Shown: positions 46,556 through 57,706, numbered from the stretch's first letter. The stretch: 64,000 nt of DNA from Ailurus styani (GCA_002007465.1 LNAC01000065.1:1226570-1290569); one strand, 5' to 3'. The notes: generated by a model from the sequence alone, not told the origin. Made by a program: numbers and translations.

Positions 46556-46738
46556 AAGATTTTACTTACTTATTTGATAGAGACAGCCAGAGAGTGAACA
46601 CGGGCAGGGGGAGTGGGAGAGGGAGAAGCAGGCTTCCTGCTTAGCAGGGAGCCCGATGTGGGGCTCGACCCCAGGACCCTGAGATCATGACCTGAGCCAA
46701 AGGCAGCCACTTAACTGACTGAGCCCCCCAGGCGCCCC
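46556..46738 (-). mobile_element. CAN-SINE, antisense
   Basis: Reverse copy ending ccccccaggcgcccc. Diverged TSD tacacactggatttt / tatacgttggatttt suggests an older insertion. Confidence 0.9.
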
Positions 46739-47055
46739 TATACGTTGGATTTTAAATGTTTTACTTTTTATTATCTTTTCCTAAATCTGCAAGCTAATTA
46801 AACTCATTTGAGATCTTTTTGTATTACCCGTACTTTTTGTTTCCTGGATAAAAATCTGTTTATAGCTTTCTTGTTCAATATACAACTGATGTTAAGCCTC
46901 TGAAGATTGATGGTTGGCTACTTATAAAGTGTCCTAACCTTAAATACTAAGTGGACTTATTTGGTTTGGGTTTTTTTAACAGCTTACTGTTTATTTACCT
47001 CACCGATTTGGATGCTCATTATCATCTCATGAAGTCAGTTGTATTTTTACTTTAG

Positions 47056-47212
47056 GTACTTGTTACAACCAAGAGACAATGGAAATAAGTCATCTAAAAC
47101 TGATGATCTGGGGTCTCTTCGATTAAATATATGTTATACAGAAGACTATGTGCTTCCGTCAGAGTACTATGGTCCTTTGAAAATGTTGCTGCTAAAATCA
47201 CCAGATGTTCAG
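47056..47212 (+). CDS. RASA2: RASA2 window exon 7 (C2B end to RasGAP start)
   Basis: This 157-bp exon has acceptor actttag and donor cag|gtactt (weak). One base completes Trp, then 52 residues start [19 protein letters not shown] and end [13 protein letters not shown] in phase 0. 'WYLLQPR' and '[16 protein letters not shown]' are the last C2B strands. '[17 protein letters not shown]' starts the helical RasGAP domain. Confidence 0.97.
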
Positions 47213-47550
47213 GTACTTAAAAATCTTAAGGGTATGATTTAATATGAAATGGCTAAAATAATTCTGTAAATGATGAGGAAAAAATTTCAGAGTATCAAAT
47301 TTTATTAAAATTGTGTGTGTGCGCGTGCGTGCACGCATGCACACGTTTGTAATTTATCTGAACCACAGTACTGTGATTCCAGGACATGCTTGAAATTTCA
47401 TCTTTGAGAAAAGTTTAAAAAAATTAAATATGATTCTATACAACAGTAATAGTCGATAAATATGCTTGAATTACTTATACAGGCTAGTGATTAAACATTT
47501 AGTCATATTTCCTTGATTTTGTGCTTATTTTCTGCCTTTCTGTATTCTAG
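47213..47550 (+). other. RASA2: RASA2 intron between window exons 7 and 8 (338 bp)
   Basis: Short intron holding an alternating purine-pyrimidine tract at 47312-47345. No gene. Confidence 0.85.
47312..47345. repeat. Alternating GT/GC tract (Z-DNA candidate)
   Basis: gtgtgtgtgcgcgtgcgtgc followed by acgcatgcacac. The alternation is near-perfect and partly self-complementary (gtgcgtgcacgca). Confidence 0.85.
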
Positions 47551-47699
47551 CCAATATCTGCCTCAGCTGCTTACATTTTGGGTGAAATTTGTCGAGATAA
47601 AAATGATGCTGTTTTGCCCCTTGTACGACTGCTGCTACACCATGATAAACTTGTTCCTTTTGCCACTGCAGTGGCTGAATTAGACTTGAAGGATACACA
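47551..47699 (+). CDS. RASA2: RASA2 window exon 8 (RasGAP domain)
   Basis: This 149-bp exon has acceptor ttctag and donor aca|gtaaga. It has 49 residues starting PISASAAYILGEICRDKND and ending VAELDLKDT, then two bases of Gln. These are the first helices of the RasGAP domain ('LVRLLLHHDKLVPFATAVAE'). Confidence 0.97.
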
Positions 47700-49266
47700 G
47701 TAAGAGTTATATTAAAATGTTAATTATGTTTGTTGAGATTGGATTTTAGTTTGCCAAATTGTTTTTGTAATTGCACTTCTTTTGTATTGACCAGCCTTAC
47801 TGGATAGGGGTCTGAAAAGAACTGCTTAGCAAGAAATAAAAGGCAGTTCTTTAAGTTAGCAAACAGTATTCACCAACAGCAACATTAACAGTTTATGAAG
47901 GATTTTTTTATTCAGTGTTGAAATTTCCTGTTACTAATCTTTGCTGCTGCTTGTAATGATTCACATGTCACAAATAAAATACCAGGTCAGAAGTTGGGTT
48001 GTTGTTTTTTTTCCTTACCCATTATGTACCTTTACCCCTACATACATATGTGTGACATCATGAAAAGCAGTCAGGTGACTTTCCAGTCCTGTCATAGCAC
48101 TGTCTCATACACACACATACATTCCATTTTTGTAGTTCATTAATATCATTGACTTTTTTTTCCAACTTATTATTATTTTGGGTAAGTAGTTCTGGTAAGT
48201 TTGAAAAGCCTACTGGCATGGCAGCAAGCTTTTTTTTTTTTTTTCTTAATTTCAATTCAGTTAATTAACATATAATGTATTATTGGTTTCAGAGGTAGAG
48301 GTCACTGTTCATCAGTATTATATAACACCCAGTGCTCATTACATCACATGCCCTCCCCAACGTCCATCACCCTGTTACCCCATTCCCCTCACCCTTCTCC
48401 CCTCCAGCAACCCTCAGTTTGTTTCCTGTGATTAAGAGTCTCTTATAGGTTTGTCTCCCTCTCTGATTTTGCCTTTTTTTTCCCTCTCTTCCCCTCTTAT
48501 CCTCTGTTTTGTTGACTAAATTATACATATAAGTGCGATCATAAGGATAATTGTCTTTCTCTTATTTTGCTTAGCATAATATCCTCTCTAGTTCCATTCA
48601 TGTCATTGCAAATGGCAAGATTTCCTTCTATTTGATGACTGAGTAGTAGTTCATTGTGTGTGTGTGTATGTGTGTGTACACCACATCTTCTTTATCCAGT
48701 CATCTGTCGATGGACATGTGGGCTCTTTCCATAGTTTGGCTATTGTGGACTTTGCTGCTATAAACATTGGGGTGCACGTGCCCCTTCTTTTCACCACATT
48801 TGTGTCTTTGGAGTAAATACCCAGTAGTTTAATTGCTGGGTCATAGGGTAGCTCTATTTTCAGCTTTTTGAGGAACCTCCATACTGTTTTCCAGAGTGGT
48901 TGCACCAGCTTGCATTCCCACCAACAGTGTAGGAGGGTTCCCCTTTCTCCTCATCCTCGCCAACATCTATCATTTCCTGACTTGTTCATTTTAGCCATTC
49001 TGACTGGTGTGAGGTGGTATCTCATTGTGGTTTTGATTTGTATTTCCCTGATGCCAAGCAATGTTGAGCATTTTTACGTGTGTCTTTTGGCCATTTGTAT
49101 GTCTTCTTCTAATGAATGTTTGTTCATGTCTTGGCAGCAAGCTTTTTAAATGGATGGTAAAATTAATAAAATTGCATATATAGCCAAAGTCGTATAACTC
49201 TTGTTACTGATTTCACAGCGTCTGTTTACTGCTTTTTGTTTCACCTTATTTCTGTTTGTATTTCAG
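47700..49266 (+). other. RASA2: RASA2 intron between window exons 8 and 9 (1.6 kb)
   Basis: More than half is one 5'-truncated antisense L1 (48235-49131). The remainder is unique. The acceptor side keeps a T-rich tract and 'gtatttcag'. Confidence 0.85.
48235..49131 (-). mobile_element. 5'-truncated L1 (897 bp), antisense
   Basis: On the - strand it carries the end of ORF2 (48905 down to 48651: '[20 protein letters not shown]', 'ESTIAKLWKEPTCPSTDDW'-like) followed by the 3' UTR. A 16-bp TSD, tggcagcaagcttttt, is at 48219-48234 and 49132-49147. The right TSD ends 119 bp before exon 9. Contains a (TG)n at about 48654-48678. Confidence 0.95.
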
Positions 49267-49381
49267 AGATGCAAACACAATTTTTAGAGGAAATTCCTTG
49301 GCTACCCGATGTCTGGATGAGATGATGAAAATAGTGGGAGGGCACTACCTGAAAGTCACATTAAAACCTATTCTAGATGAG
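49267..49381 (+). CDS. RASA2: RASA2 window exon 9 (RasGAP, arginine finger)
   Basis: This 115-bp exon has acceptor tttcag and donor gag|gtatgg. One base completes Gln (CAA), then 38 residues start [19 protein letters not shown] and end LKPILDE. By family comparison with p120GAP (TLFR...LA), the Arg of '[10 protein letters not shown]' (codon 49286-49288) is the catalytic arginine finger inserted into the Ras active site. It is intact here, so GAP activity is expected. Confidence 0.97.
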
Positions 49382-49557
49382 GTATGGGCTATAACTCTGA
49401 TAATTGAAGTCTCTGTGGCCTCATGATAAAGCCTGTCTTTCATCAAGTGGCCTAGGGATAGGTATGATACACCCGTTCGTGTATTACTGAAAAAATAAGG
49501 CTGAACCCTTCAAAAGTACCTTTCCATCAATGGATTTTTACTTAAAGGGCACATTTA

Positions 49558-49770
49558 TTTATTTATTTATTTATTTTAAAGATTTTATTTATTTATTTGA
49601 CACACAGAGAGATCAGATCACAAGTAGGCAGAGAGGCAGGCAGAGAGAGAGGGGAGGAAGCAGGCTCCCTGCCGAGCAGGGAGCCTGATGTGGGCCTCGA
49701 TCCCAGGACCCTAAGATCATGACCTGAGCCGAAAGCAGAGGCTTTAACCCACTGAGCCACCCAGGCGCCC
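49558..49770 (-). mobile_element. CAN-SINE, antisense, first of a tandem pair
   Basis: Complete reverse copy. The TSD taaagggcacattta at 49543-49557 recurs only after the second SINE (49949-49963). Carries the private variant 'gatcagatcacaagtag'. Confidence 0.94.
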
Positions 49771-49774
49771 ACAT

Positions 49775-49948
49775 TTTTTTTTTTTAAGATTTTATTTATT
49801 TATTTGACAGAGAGAGATCAGATCACAAGTAGGCAGAGAGAGAGAGGAGGAAGCAGGGAGCCCGATGTGGGCCTCAATCCCAGGACCCTGAGATCATGAC
49901 CTGAGCCAAAGGCAAGAGGCTTTAACCCACTGAGCCACCTAGGCGCCC
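49775..49948 (-). mobile_element. CAN-SINE, antisense, second of a tandem pair
   Basis: Separated from the first by only 'acat' plus poly-T. It shares the variant 'gatcagatcacaagtag'. About 16 bp (gctccctgccgagcag) are missing between direct gcag repeats. Confidence 0.94.
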
Positions 49949-50240
49949 TAAAGGGCACATTTAGTATAATCTACATAATTAGTTTTTTTGTTACTGGATT
50001 TCTTCTTTTTGTCGTCGTCGTTGTTGTTACTGGATTTCAGTTTTGGCAGGAATTTCAAATATATGAGAAATAAATTTTGACAGTTTTTTTGCAGTATTGT
50101 ATACATTATGTCTGGTTGGGGGTTATAAACTTTGTTATGGTTTTAATTTTTATAATTGTATTATCAGAAAAATAAGTTATTTTCATTTTGTCAAATTATT
50201 TATAAAAGAGCATTAAATGAAAAATTAATCTATCTTCCAG

Positions 50241-50315
50241 ATATGTGAATCCTCAAAATCCTGTGAAATCGATCCTATTAAATTGAAAGAGGGAGATAAT
50301 GTAGAAAATAATAAG
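50241..50315 (+). CDS. RASA2: RASA2 window exon 10 (RasGAP domain)
   Basis: This 75-bp exon, phase 0 at both ends, has acceptor cttccag and donor aag|gtaagt. It encodes 25 residues, [19 protein letters not shown] then NVENNK. The segment joins RasGAP helices ('SCEIDPIKL' matches the family's conserved 'CEIDP'). Confidence 0.97.
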
Positions 50316-51009
50316 GTAAGTCCTTGTTATCTTTATAACTGTATTAAAATGGGCTTTCTCCGAAACATAATCTTCCAGAATGTTATATATTAGAATGCAG
50401 TGCTTTTTATTCTTTACTTAATGCCCATACTATTAACATTTCCTATGTCTTGTTTTTAGAATGTTATTTCCTCATGGGGTTTCACTTTATTTTTGTTCTT
50501 GATTATCTCTCTTTGGCTCTAGTAACAATAGTGAAATAAGGCTGTATCTAGTTACAACCTCCATTCTAACCCAAATTCCTTTGGGGTCAGACTGACCAGG
50601 CTAAGTGGCACAATGACTTGGTCAACCAACACTTTAGTTGTGTCTGGGAAAACAATTACTATGGTAGAGTCACGGGTTTTCATTGCAATAAATAAAGTTA
50701 CTACAGTGTCCGTGTGCCTGCATGTCATAGTTATTTCCCTGATTTCCCTTTGGATCATTTTATTCTCTGTTGCTTTTTGTGAAATTTATTCCATACATTC
50801 ACCAGTTATATTTAGCTAATCTCATTTGAAGTTGTTAAATGAGGTCAAGATATAAATTGTCCTTTGAGTGAGTTTAGAGAAGGGAAGCAGAGCTTTAGTA
50901 TACTGGATAGTAACTGCCTAATCTCATTTTCATTGCATTGTTTTCCATAAAGGCTATGGATGATGTGTAGAAGTTACAATCCTAATGTTTACTTTGTTAA
51001 ATCCTGCAG
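50316..51009 (+). other. RASA2: RASA2 intron between window exons 10 and 11 (694 bp)
   Basis: No recognised repeat. The overlapping 68-codon frames on the two strands near 50552-50819 are chance. Confidence 0.8.
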
Positions 51010-51133
51010 GAGAATCTGCGCTACTATGTAGACAAGTTATTCAGTACAATTGTAAAATCAAGTATGAGCTGCCCCACTGTAATGTGTGATACCTTTTATT
51101 CTCTAAGGCAAATGGCTACTCAAAGATTTCCTA
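51010..51133 (+). CDS. RASA2: RASA2 window exon 11 (RasGAP domain)
   Basis: This 124-bp exon has acceptor cctgcag and donor cta|gtaagt. It encodes 41 residues, starting [19 protein letters not shown] and ending [10 protein letters not shown], plus one base of Asn. '[17 protein letters not shown]' is the RasGAP stretch before the conserved FLR motif. Confidence 0.97.
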
Positions 51134-53372
51134 GTAAGTGCCTTGTTTTACAAAATATGCCATTTCTTTTTCTTATTTGATTTTTTAAATAGATTTACTG
51201 TGGATTTGGCTTATGTGAAATGGTTAAGGTTTATAGGTACAGTCTTCTTTGCAAAATAATTACAGCTTTTTTATGAAATATCTGGTTTAATTTCCTTACA
51301 ATCTCAAAACATATATTGTTTATTTCAATGTAATGACAACTCATTACAAAGAGCAAATCAAAAATCATCATTATTTTTAGGAAAGGCAAACATTTGGCAC
51401 TATAACATAAGTAAACATTTATACTAGGTACTTATGAGATTGTTAAATGTAATAAAAACACCTTTGTTATTTGTACCTTTTTCACTTCATTTAAATAATG
51501 AGAATTTTTAGTTCAATACAACTGACTAGATATGACAGTTTGAGAATGTTAAGGTTTTAGTGGTGGGACATTTTTATAGACATGGTTTGAGACATTAGAA
51601 ACATCTCTGTTGGAATAGACATAGAATTTTGAGGTACATATGTCAATACATGCTTTAATTTGGTAGAATAGCTGTGTCAAGGCTTTGTTTAGAAACATAT
51701 AAAAATAAGAGTTGCTATCTCTGATTATCTAATTATATGCATCTCTGATAAGTAAATAAACTTGCTATAGCTGTCTTTCCAGATCTGCCTATTGTAATAA
51801 GGGGAAAGGGGAGGAGGTAAGGTGGCTACTTATAATTCACCCAGATGTGTGAGACTGTAAGTGTACTTCTGTAACCATCTGAAGAAATTTGGCTATTTTA
51901 TTTTGTTCTTTTAAGTGTGACGCATGATGTGTGCATTTATCTGCCCCTCCACTAAATTTACCCAGTGCTAAAGTCGTGGGACTGAGTTGTCTGACATGTA
52001 TAAATTCAGACCTAGATGCCTTTGCTAATTCTACTAAAGACATAAACAATCAACTTCCAATAAGTATACTAAATCTAGTCTTTACAACACAAGCAAAGGG
52101 AGCAGAGATGTTACTATAACACTGAAATTATATTTTTAAATAGTTAAATTATGACAAGCACATTGAGTATTTAGTGAGTGAACACACAGTGCTAGCCTGC
52201 ATTATCTCCTACTCCTCCTACTCTAATGCACACACCACCACATGAGGTGTGAGGTACTGTTCCCCTTAGGTAAATAATGAAACCGAGGTTTAGAAACATG
52301 ATGTAACTTGCTCAAGGTCCAAGACATGGCCAGCAGACAAGAAGGGTCTCCAACCTGGGTTTGGCCTATTCCAAAGCATATTGCTAGTCATTGTACTCTG
52401 CACTACCCAGTGATCTTGGTCTTAAAAAATATGTTTAATTCTGGTTATAGAAATTATCTAAAACACATTTTATGCCTTCAGTGCAAGTGTGTCTCCTTTA
52501 CTCTTTTTTGTTGGTTTAAATATTAATATGTTTTCATCTCCTCAATAGAGTACAGTAGTGATAGTTTTGTTGTCATAAAATAGTTTCATATTTTCTCATT
52601 TCTTCTGTTACCCTGAGAAGATGAGTGGAGAGTAGGGAGGAGACTGTGAGTGGGCAGCAAGTATTATTGAAGAACTACAAGTTAAATGGCTTGCGCATTA
52701 AGTGACTTATAAGAGTTAAAACTCATACCAAATCCACACTTTTTTTTCCCTTCACTACTTGCGTCTCTGTCTTCTGACTGTTGGGTTAAGTATTGACTCC
52801 ATTTTCAAACAAAAGCTGTAGGTGAATGAGAGAACCTCAAGTTGTCTTCGGTTCATCTTCATTTTTATGTGGAATATTGATTGCTTTTTTAAAGGAAAGA
52901 TTCCTGCCAGTTGTTTTTATTGCATTGTCTTTGATATTATCAAGACTTTTGTGGGGAAAATTGAAACAATATTCTAAAACTAAAAATAACCTATCCTGGT
53001 CTAAAAGGATTCAGTATTACCACTAGGTAGTGCTAGATACTACTTTTATTTTTGTCGCAATTTCAGGAGTCTCTTGCAGATGAGGAAAGAGGTCTTTTTC
53101 CTAACTAGGATATTTCTGACAACCTGGTAGCCTTTTTGCCTTTCTTTTTTAAAATTTTTTATTATTCCTTTCAGATTTTTTTAGTCATAGGATTTTTTTT
53201 CCTTTAATTTAGTCATAATCATTACTCTCATTTCATCAACTCAGTCCCCACTAGACAAATTATATTGATCTCCTATTTAGTTTACATGTTTTTTCAATAT
53301 TTTTTATTTTGTCATCTTTGTTTTTTAATTCAGTGTTTTTGTGCATGACATTTCACCATTTTTTTCCTGCAG
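51134..53372 (+). other. RASA2: RASA2 intron between window exons 11 and 12 (2.2 kb)
   Basis: Mostly unique AT-rich sequence, with an antisense MIR at about 52200-52420. No CAN-SINE. The frames near 51837-52119 and 52826-53026 are not recognised. Confidence 0.75.
52200..52420 (-). mobile_element. MIR SINE, antisense
   Basis: 'tgaggtactgttccccttag', 'aatgaaaccgaggtttag', 'aacttgctcaaggtcc'. Confidence 0.65.
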
Positions 53373-53479
53373 ATGACCCTCATGTTCAGTATTCTGCAGT
53401 GAGCAGCTTTGTATTTCTTCGTTTCTTTGCTGTAGCCGTAGTATCACCTCATACTTTTCATTTGCGACCTCATCATCCA
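53373..53479 (+). CDS. RASA2: RASA2 window exon 12 (RasGAP signature)
   Basis: This 107-bp exon has acceptor cctgcag and donor cca|gtaagt. Two bases complete Asn, then 35 residues start [19 protein letters not shown] and end [12 protein letters not shown]. '[14 protein letters not shown]' is the RasGAP signature ('FLR....PA..P' type). Its Arg (codon 53420-53422) is the structural arginine that steadies the arginine-finger loop in this family. Confidence 0.97.
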
Positions 53480-53669
53480 GTAAGTGTTGTTCTTCTCAAA
53501 GCTTTATTCCATTTTTATTTATTTTTATTAAAATTTTAAAAAGATATATAACAAGCCAGTTTCGCTTGGCTGTTTTCTTATAACTGGTACTTAAATTTAC
53601 TGGGCATTTTCCTTGGCCATTTCAGTCTTTCTGAGAAGGCTGAAAATTTCAGTTTTTGTTGCTGTTAAA

Positions 53670-53800
53670 AGATATTGTGCAGGACTAATAAAATGTTGAT
53701 AGTTGTTGAAGCTTAATGATAGGTACGAAGAGGCTCCATTATATTTACCCTCCACTAGTGTGTGTGTTTGTAAATTTCCATAATACTAGAGTTGTTTTTG
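53670..53800 (+). mobile_element. Old L1 3' end, sense
   Basis: 'gatagttgttgaagcttaat', 'gataggtacgaagaggctcc', 'tgtttgtaaatttccataat'. Confidence 0.5.
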
Positions 53801-54164
53801 TTTTTTCATGAGTTATAGGTTTAATCTCACAGGTATTTTTAAATCTCACAGAAATTTGAAGAGGCTCATTTCTGAAAGGTGTAGAAAGTTTGATTGAACA
53901 TAATGTGTTTGGTAGCTCCACATTTTTTACTTTTTATTCACCTGATACTATAAATATAAAGAGATGTAAAACTTTAAAAATGTTCTGAAGTCCTATTTAA
54001 TTATATCTGAATCATACTGCATCGATATACATATTTCTTAACATTTTAAAACTCCTTTTTTTTGCTCTTTCTTTCCTTCTAATATGGAGTACTTTGCTGA
54101 TTCTTTAACATTTTATATTCCAAATATTTTATAATCTTATTTAATTGCTTTCATTGCTGATGGT

Positions 54165-54385
54165 GTAACACATAATAATAGCCAACATTTACTTAGGGTT
54201 TTGTAGTAGGCCTTGTTCTAAGTACTTTATGTGTTTTAACTTACTTGGTCCTCCCTGTGAGGTAAATTCTATTATCATCCCCATTTGCAGATAAGAATAT
54301 CACAATTCAGCAATTTCTCCGTGGTCACATGACTGATCAAATGTGATTTAATCTCACTCAGTTTGAACTGGTTAAACTGGAATGC
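54165..54385 (-). mobile_element. MIR SINE, antisense
   Basis: 'taatagccaacatttactta', 'ccttgttctaagtactttat', 'tgaggtaaattctattatca', 'ccccatttgcagataagaat' follow the antisense MIR order. Confidence 0.85.
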
Positions 54386-56459
54386 TGTCTCCTTCGGTCT
54401 TCCCAATCTTTGAGCTCACCCTTGTTCTTTCTGGCCTCTTGAGTAGTAAGGTGTTCAGATACCTGTAATGTCTCCATCACTGTGCTCAGTGCTGGAAATG
54501 CAGTGATGAGGAGGACACTCTCTGCCCTTAGGAAACTTATACAGGGTAGAGAGAACACATGAGTTTTGGAGTTAAGCTGGTCTTTGAAGGCCACTCCTCT
54601 TCACAGCTGCATGACATTGCCCACTCAATTCACTTTGAGAACTGAATAGAACCATGCTACTTTTGCAGCAACACATCCTTTCTTGCCAAAGGACAGTCTG
54701 TGAATAGCTGCAGCAGAGAGTGGGCCAGTGTCCTTTCGATCATAGGACTGTCCTTTCTTATGGCTATGTTACTGAAGCTGTGCAGAATTCTGGGTTAGAA
54801 AAAGCTTAATAGCAGCATTCCGGATATAAACAGAACTCCTACCTCCAAGCTTGTGACCCTGCCCTGTATTCAGCCTTAGATTTGTATATTTCTATAACAG
54901 ATGTTGCAATAAAGTCCTTTTCCAATCAGTATGCTAGAAGAACTGGTTCATACTGTGTCGTATAACCTTACTGTTTGCTTTTAAGTGTAATCTTATCCCC
55001 CCTTTTCAGTTGAATTTAATAAACGTTATAAGGCATCGACTGGATACCTGTGTCACGCTGTGCACTGGGTACCAGATGTCTAAGGTACTGGACAGTCATA
55101 AAATTATGATGGCAGATGGTAGCAGGGGAAAAATTTAGAACAGCTTATATGTGGAATACACCAGGGAATCAACAGTAGCTAATTGATATGATTGTCACAT
55201 AGTAGCGAGGGCCATGTTAATGTAAGCAAATGTCTGATGTGCAAAAATTGTATAAAATATGCTTTGCTCTTTTTTTTAGTTCAGGGAAATCATAACCTAA
55301 AACAGTGATTTTAAAACCAAATTTGAATGGGGAAGTCTTGGTGAAATTCAGTTCAAATTCAGTTCATTACCCATTGTTAAGAATCTTACATTCTTCAAAG
55401 ACAGAGAATTGTAGGGACCTTTTATACATATAATGGAATCCTGGATGTTCTAGCTAAAATGTTTCTGAATAAACTTAAGGTGTGTGTAACTATTTCATAA
55501 ATATACCATAATGATCATATCCCCAATATTCCTTTTTTTCTAAATTGCCTTACATCCTGGTCATCTCTTCTCCTTCACACTCACTGTCACTGTCAACATG
55601 GGGTTACTAAAATATTAAGGACTGTAACCAAAAACTAAAGCAATTTCTGTATCTAAATTTTCTTATGTCTGTGTTTTGGTGGAAGATATTATTTGAATCT
55701 CCAAAATAAAGAAATCCTATATGTGATAGGAGAATTGATATAGAGATATATGGATTGGTTAGAAACTCATTGGATTATGTACATTTAAATCTCTTTATTT
55801 CACTGTATGTATATTATACCTCAAAAAAAAAAAGGAGGGAGCAAAGACTCATTGGGGAAACTGTCTAATCCATTTTATTTATATTTAGTTTTTTTGGTAG
55901 GTAGGCCTGAAAAATACCTTGGATAACAGACCCAAATAGTTACCTTCTGCCAAGATGCTACATGAACTGGTTAACTTCTCATTTCTTAAGTTTAGTTAAG
56001 TCTTTGCTTCCATGATGAAAATAATTGATTGTACAAGCTGTATCCATTATTGATAGGCTCAGAGGTGGGTTGAGTACAGAAAAATTTGGAAACTGCCATT
56101 TTAAGTTATAAGGTAGAAAGAGTAGATGTGATTGACATTTCAAAAGTGAATAGAATTTGTTAGGTAATCCAAGCTGCCATACTGTACAAAACAACATATG
56201 TAGCATTAATTAAAGTGTGGCTTTCAAAAGTAACACATTGTTGAATACAGTTACTTTGGGAGGAATTTTAAGTGACTTCTGGCTTCTTTAGTCTCTTAAT
56301 TCCTTAGTCTGGTGAGTTGCACCCATCGTAAACTAGAGTTTGAATGAACATTTTTGAATCCTGTGTTAAAGCAGTGTAGCCTGTTCACTCTTTTACCTCT
56401 TACACAAATTCTGTTTCTTAAAAACTTAACAGGAATTTTGTCTTTTTTACATTTTTTAG

Positions 56460-56543
56460 GATCCACAGACAATTAGAACATTAACCCTCATCTCAAAAAC
56501 CATTCAAACTTTGGGAAGCTGGGGGAGTCTGTCCAAAAGCAAG
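56460..56543 (+). CDS. RASA2: RASA2 window exon 13 (RasGAP domain)
   Basis: This 84-bp exon, phase 0 at both ends, has acceptor ttttttag and donor aag|gtaagt. It has 28 residues starting DPQTIRTLTLISKTIQTLG and ending LSKSK. 'R.L.LISKTIQ.LGSW' is the late RasGAP helix. Human RASA2, as I recall it, has DAQ where this copy has DPQ. Confidence 0.97.
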
Positions 56544-57156
56544 GTAAGTCTTTATATCTTTTGCTTTGTATTCACACTTCTAAATCTTGTTATACCTTAT
56601 GATCCCTTCTCTTTTACTTATTCCCTTCCAAATTAAAAACAAAGCAAAACCAAAAATAATGCATATACAGATGCAGTAGTCATCTTTTAGATAGCTCTTG
56701 TCTCTTAGTCACCTGTTTATGAAGTTTTATTTAAACTAATACATCTAGTTAAAGACATTTGCAAAAATCAATCTTCTAATTTTTTTGTTTTGGAAAATGT
56801 AGTTACTTTTCATGTAAAAATGTAATTTACATTAACATGTAGTGGGATTGTTATTATTTATATTAAAATATAAAGTGAATTAGCAAGCATTCAAATTTGT
56901 AAAAAATATAAAATAAATTAATAACTTCTAAGCAGAGGAGAGAGTCTAGTGAACAGATCTAAGAACCATCTATGAATCTGTTTGTGCCGTAATCATCTAA
57001 CAGTTGTTGAAAGAAATCCCACTCCAAACCCTATAACTCTCTCGAAATATACGATTGAATCCTTTAAGGCCTTAATCCTCAGTTTAGAAATGCAGGTCAT
57101 TATATTCTTAGTTCTCTATTTAACATATATAAATTCTTTGTGGTTATTTTTCCTAG
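56544..57156 (+). other. RASA2: RASA2 intron between window exons 13 and 14 (613 bp)
   Basis: Unique AT-rich sequence with no repeat recognised. Confidence 0.8.
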
Positions 57157-57234
57157 TCGAGTTTCAAAGAGACATTCATGTGTGAATTTTTCAAAATGTT
57201 TCAAGAAGAAGGATATATTATAGCAGTTAAAAAG
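57157..57234 (+). CDS. RASA2: RASA2 window exon 14 (RasGAP end)
   Basis: This 78-bp exon, phase 0 at both ends, has acceptor ttcctag and donor aag|gtatga. It encodes 26 residues, SSFKETFMCEFFKMFQEEG then YIIAVKK. It forms the last helices of the RasGAP domain before the linker to PH. Confidence 0.97.
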
Positions 57235-57488
57235 GTATGATTGTTTTATTCTGGAAATATTAACATTTCTTATCATATAGCATTGGGGAAATGTTAGCGT
57301 TTCATGTTATTCTTAGAAGTCAACCTCCAATTTAACAAAGTAATGTGTAAACTGTACATTAAATATAAAGAGACTGTCTTTTTCTTCCCTTCTTCCATAC
57401 AAAACTATGGGATTTTTAGCTATGGAAATACCTCAGTGTTTAACAACAGCTGCTACTGCCACTGTCGTAGTAACACAAATAGCTAGAG

Positions 57489-57702
57489 TAAGGGTTTCTT
57501 AACAACAGCAGTATGGACAATTGGGTCAGATAATTTTTTATTATGAGGGGCTGCCTTGTACATTATAGGATGTTAAGCAGCATCCTTGGCTTCTACCAAT
57601 TAGATGCCAGAAGGATACCTCTAGTTTTGATAACCAAAAATGTCTGTAAACATTGCCAGGTGTTCCCTGTGGAACAAAATTGTTTCTGATTAAGAACCTC
57701 TG
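57489..57702 (-). mobile_element. MER20-like hAT-Charlie MITE, antisense
   Basis: 'gggtcagataattttttatt', 'ggctgccttgtacattatag', 'gatgttaagcagcatcc', 'aattagatgccagaag', 'aaaaatgtctgtaaacattg' follow the reverse MER20 consensus as I remember it. Its end overlaps the TSD of the next SINE. Confidence 0.75.
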
Positions 57703-57706
57703 ATCT

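Larger units (their letters stand above)
38542..47055 (+). other. RASA2: RASA2 intron between window exons 6 and 7 (8.5 kb)
   Basis: Rich in CAN-SINEs (39055, 39647, 40447, 41437, 42730, 42951, 44386, 45070, 45994, 46556), with two MIRs, a 61-bp L1 tail and old L1 3' ends. 38550-39040, 41650-42430, 43200-43980 and 46200-46540 show no recognised repeat or gene. The 94-codon frame at 43318-43602 is not recognised and has no supporting signal. Confidence 0.75.
49382..50240 (+). other. RASA2: RASA2 intron between window exons 9 and 10 (859 bp)
   Basis: Contains two head-to-tail antisense CAN-SINEs in one TSD, and a short (GTC)n/(GTT)n run near 50012-50027 flanked by two copies of 'gttactggatttc'. 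Confidence 0.85.
53480..56459 (+). other. RASA2: RASA2 intron between window exons 12 and 13 (3.0 kb)
   Basis: Contains an old L1 3' end (about 53670-53800) and a MIR (about 54165-54385). The rest is unique with no gene seen. The 78-codon antisense frame at 54358-54594 overlaps the MIR and is not supported. Confidence 0.75.
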
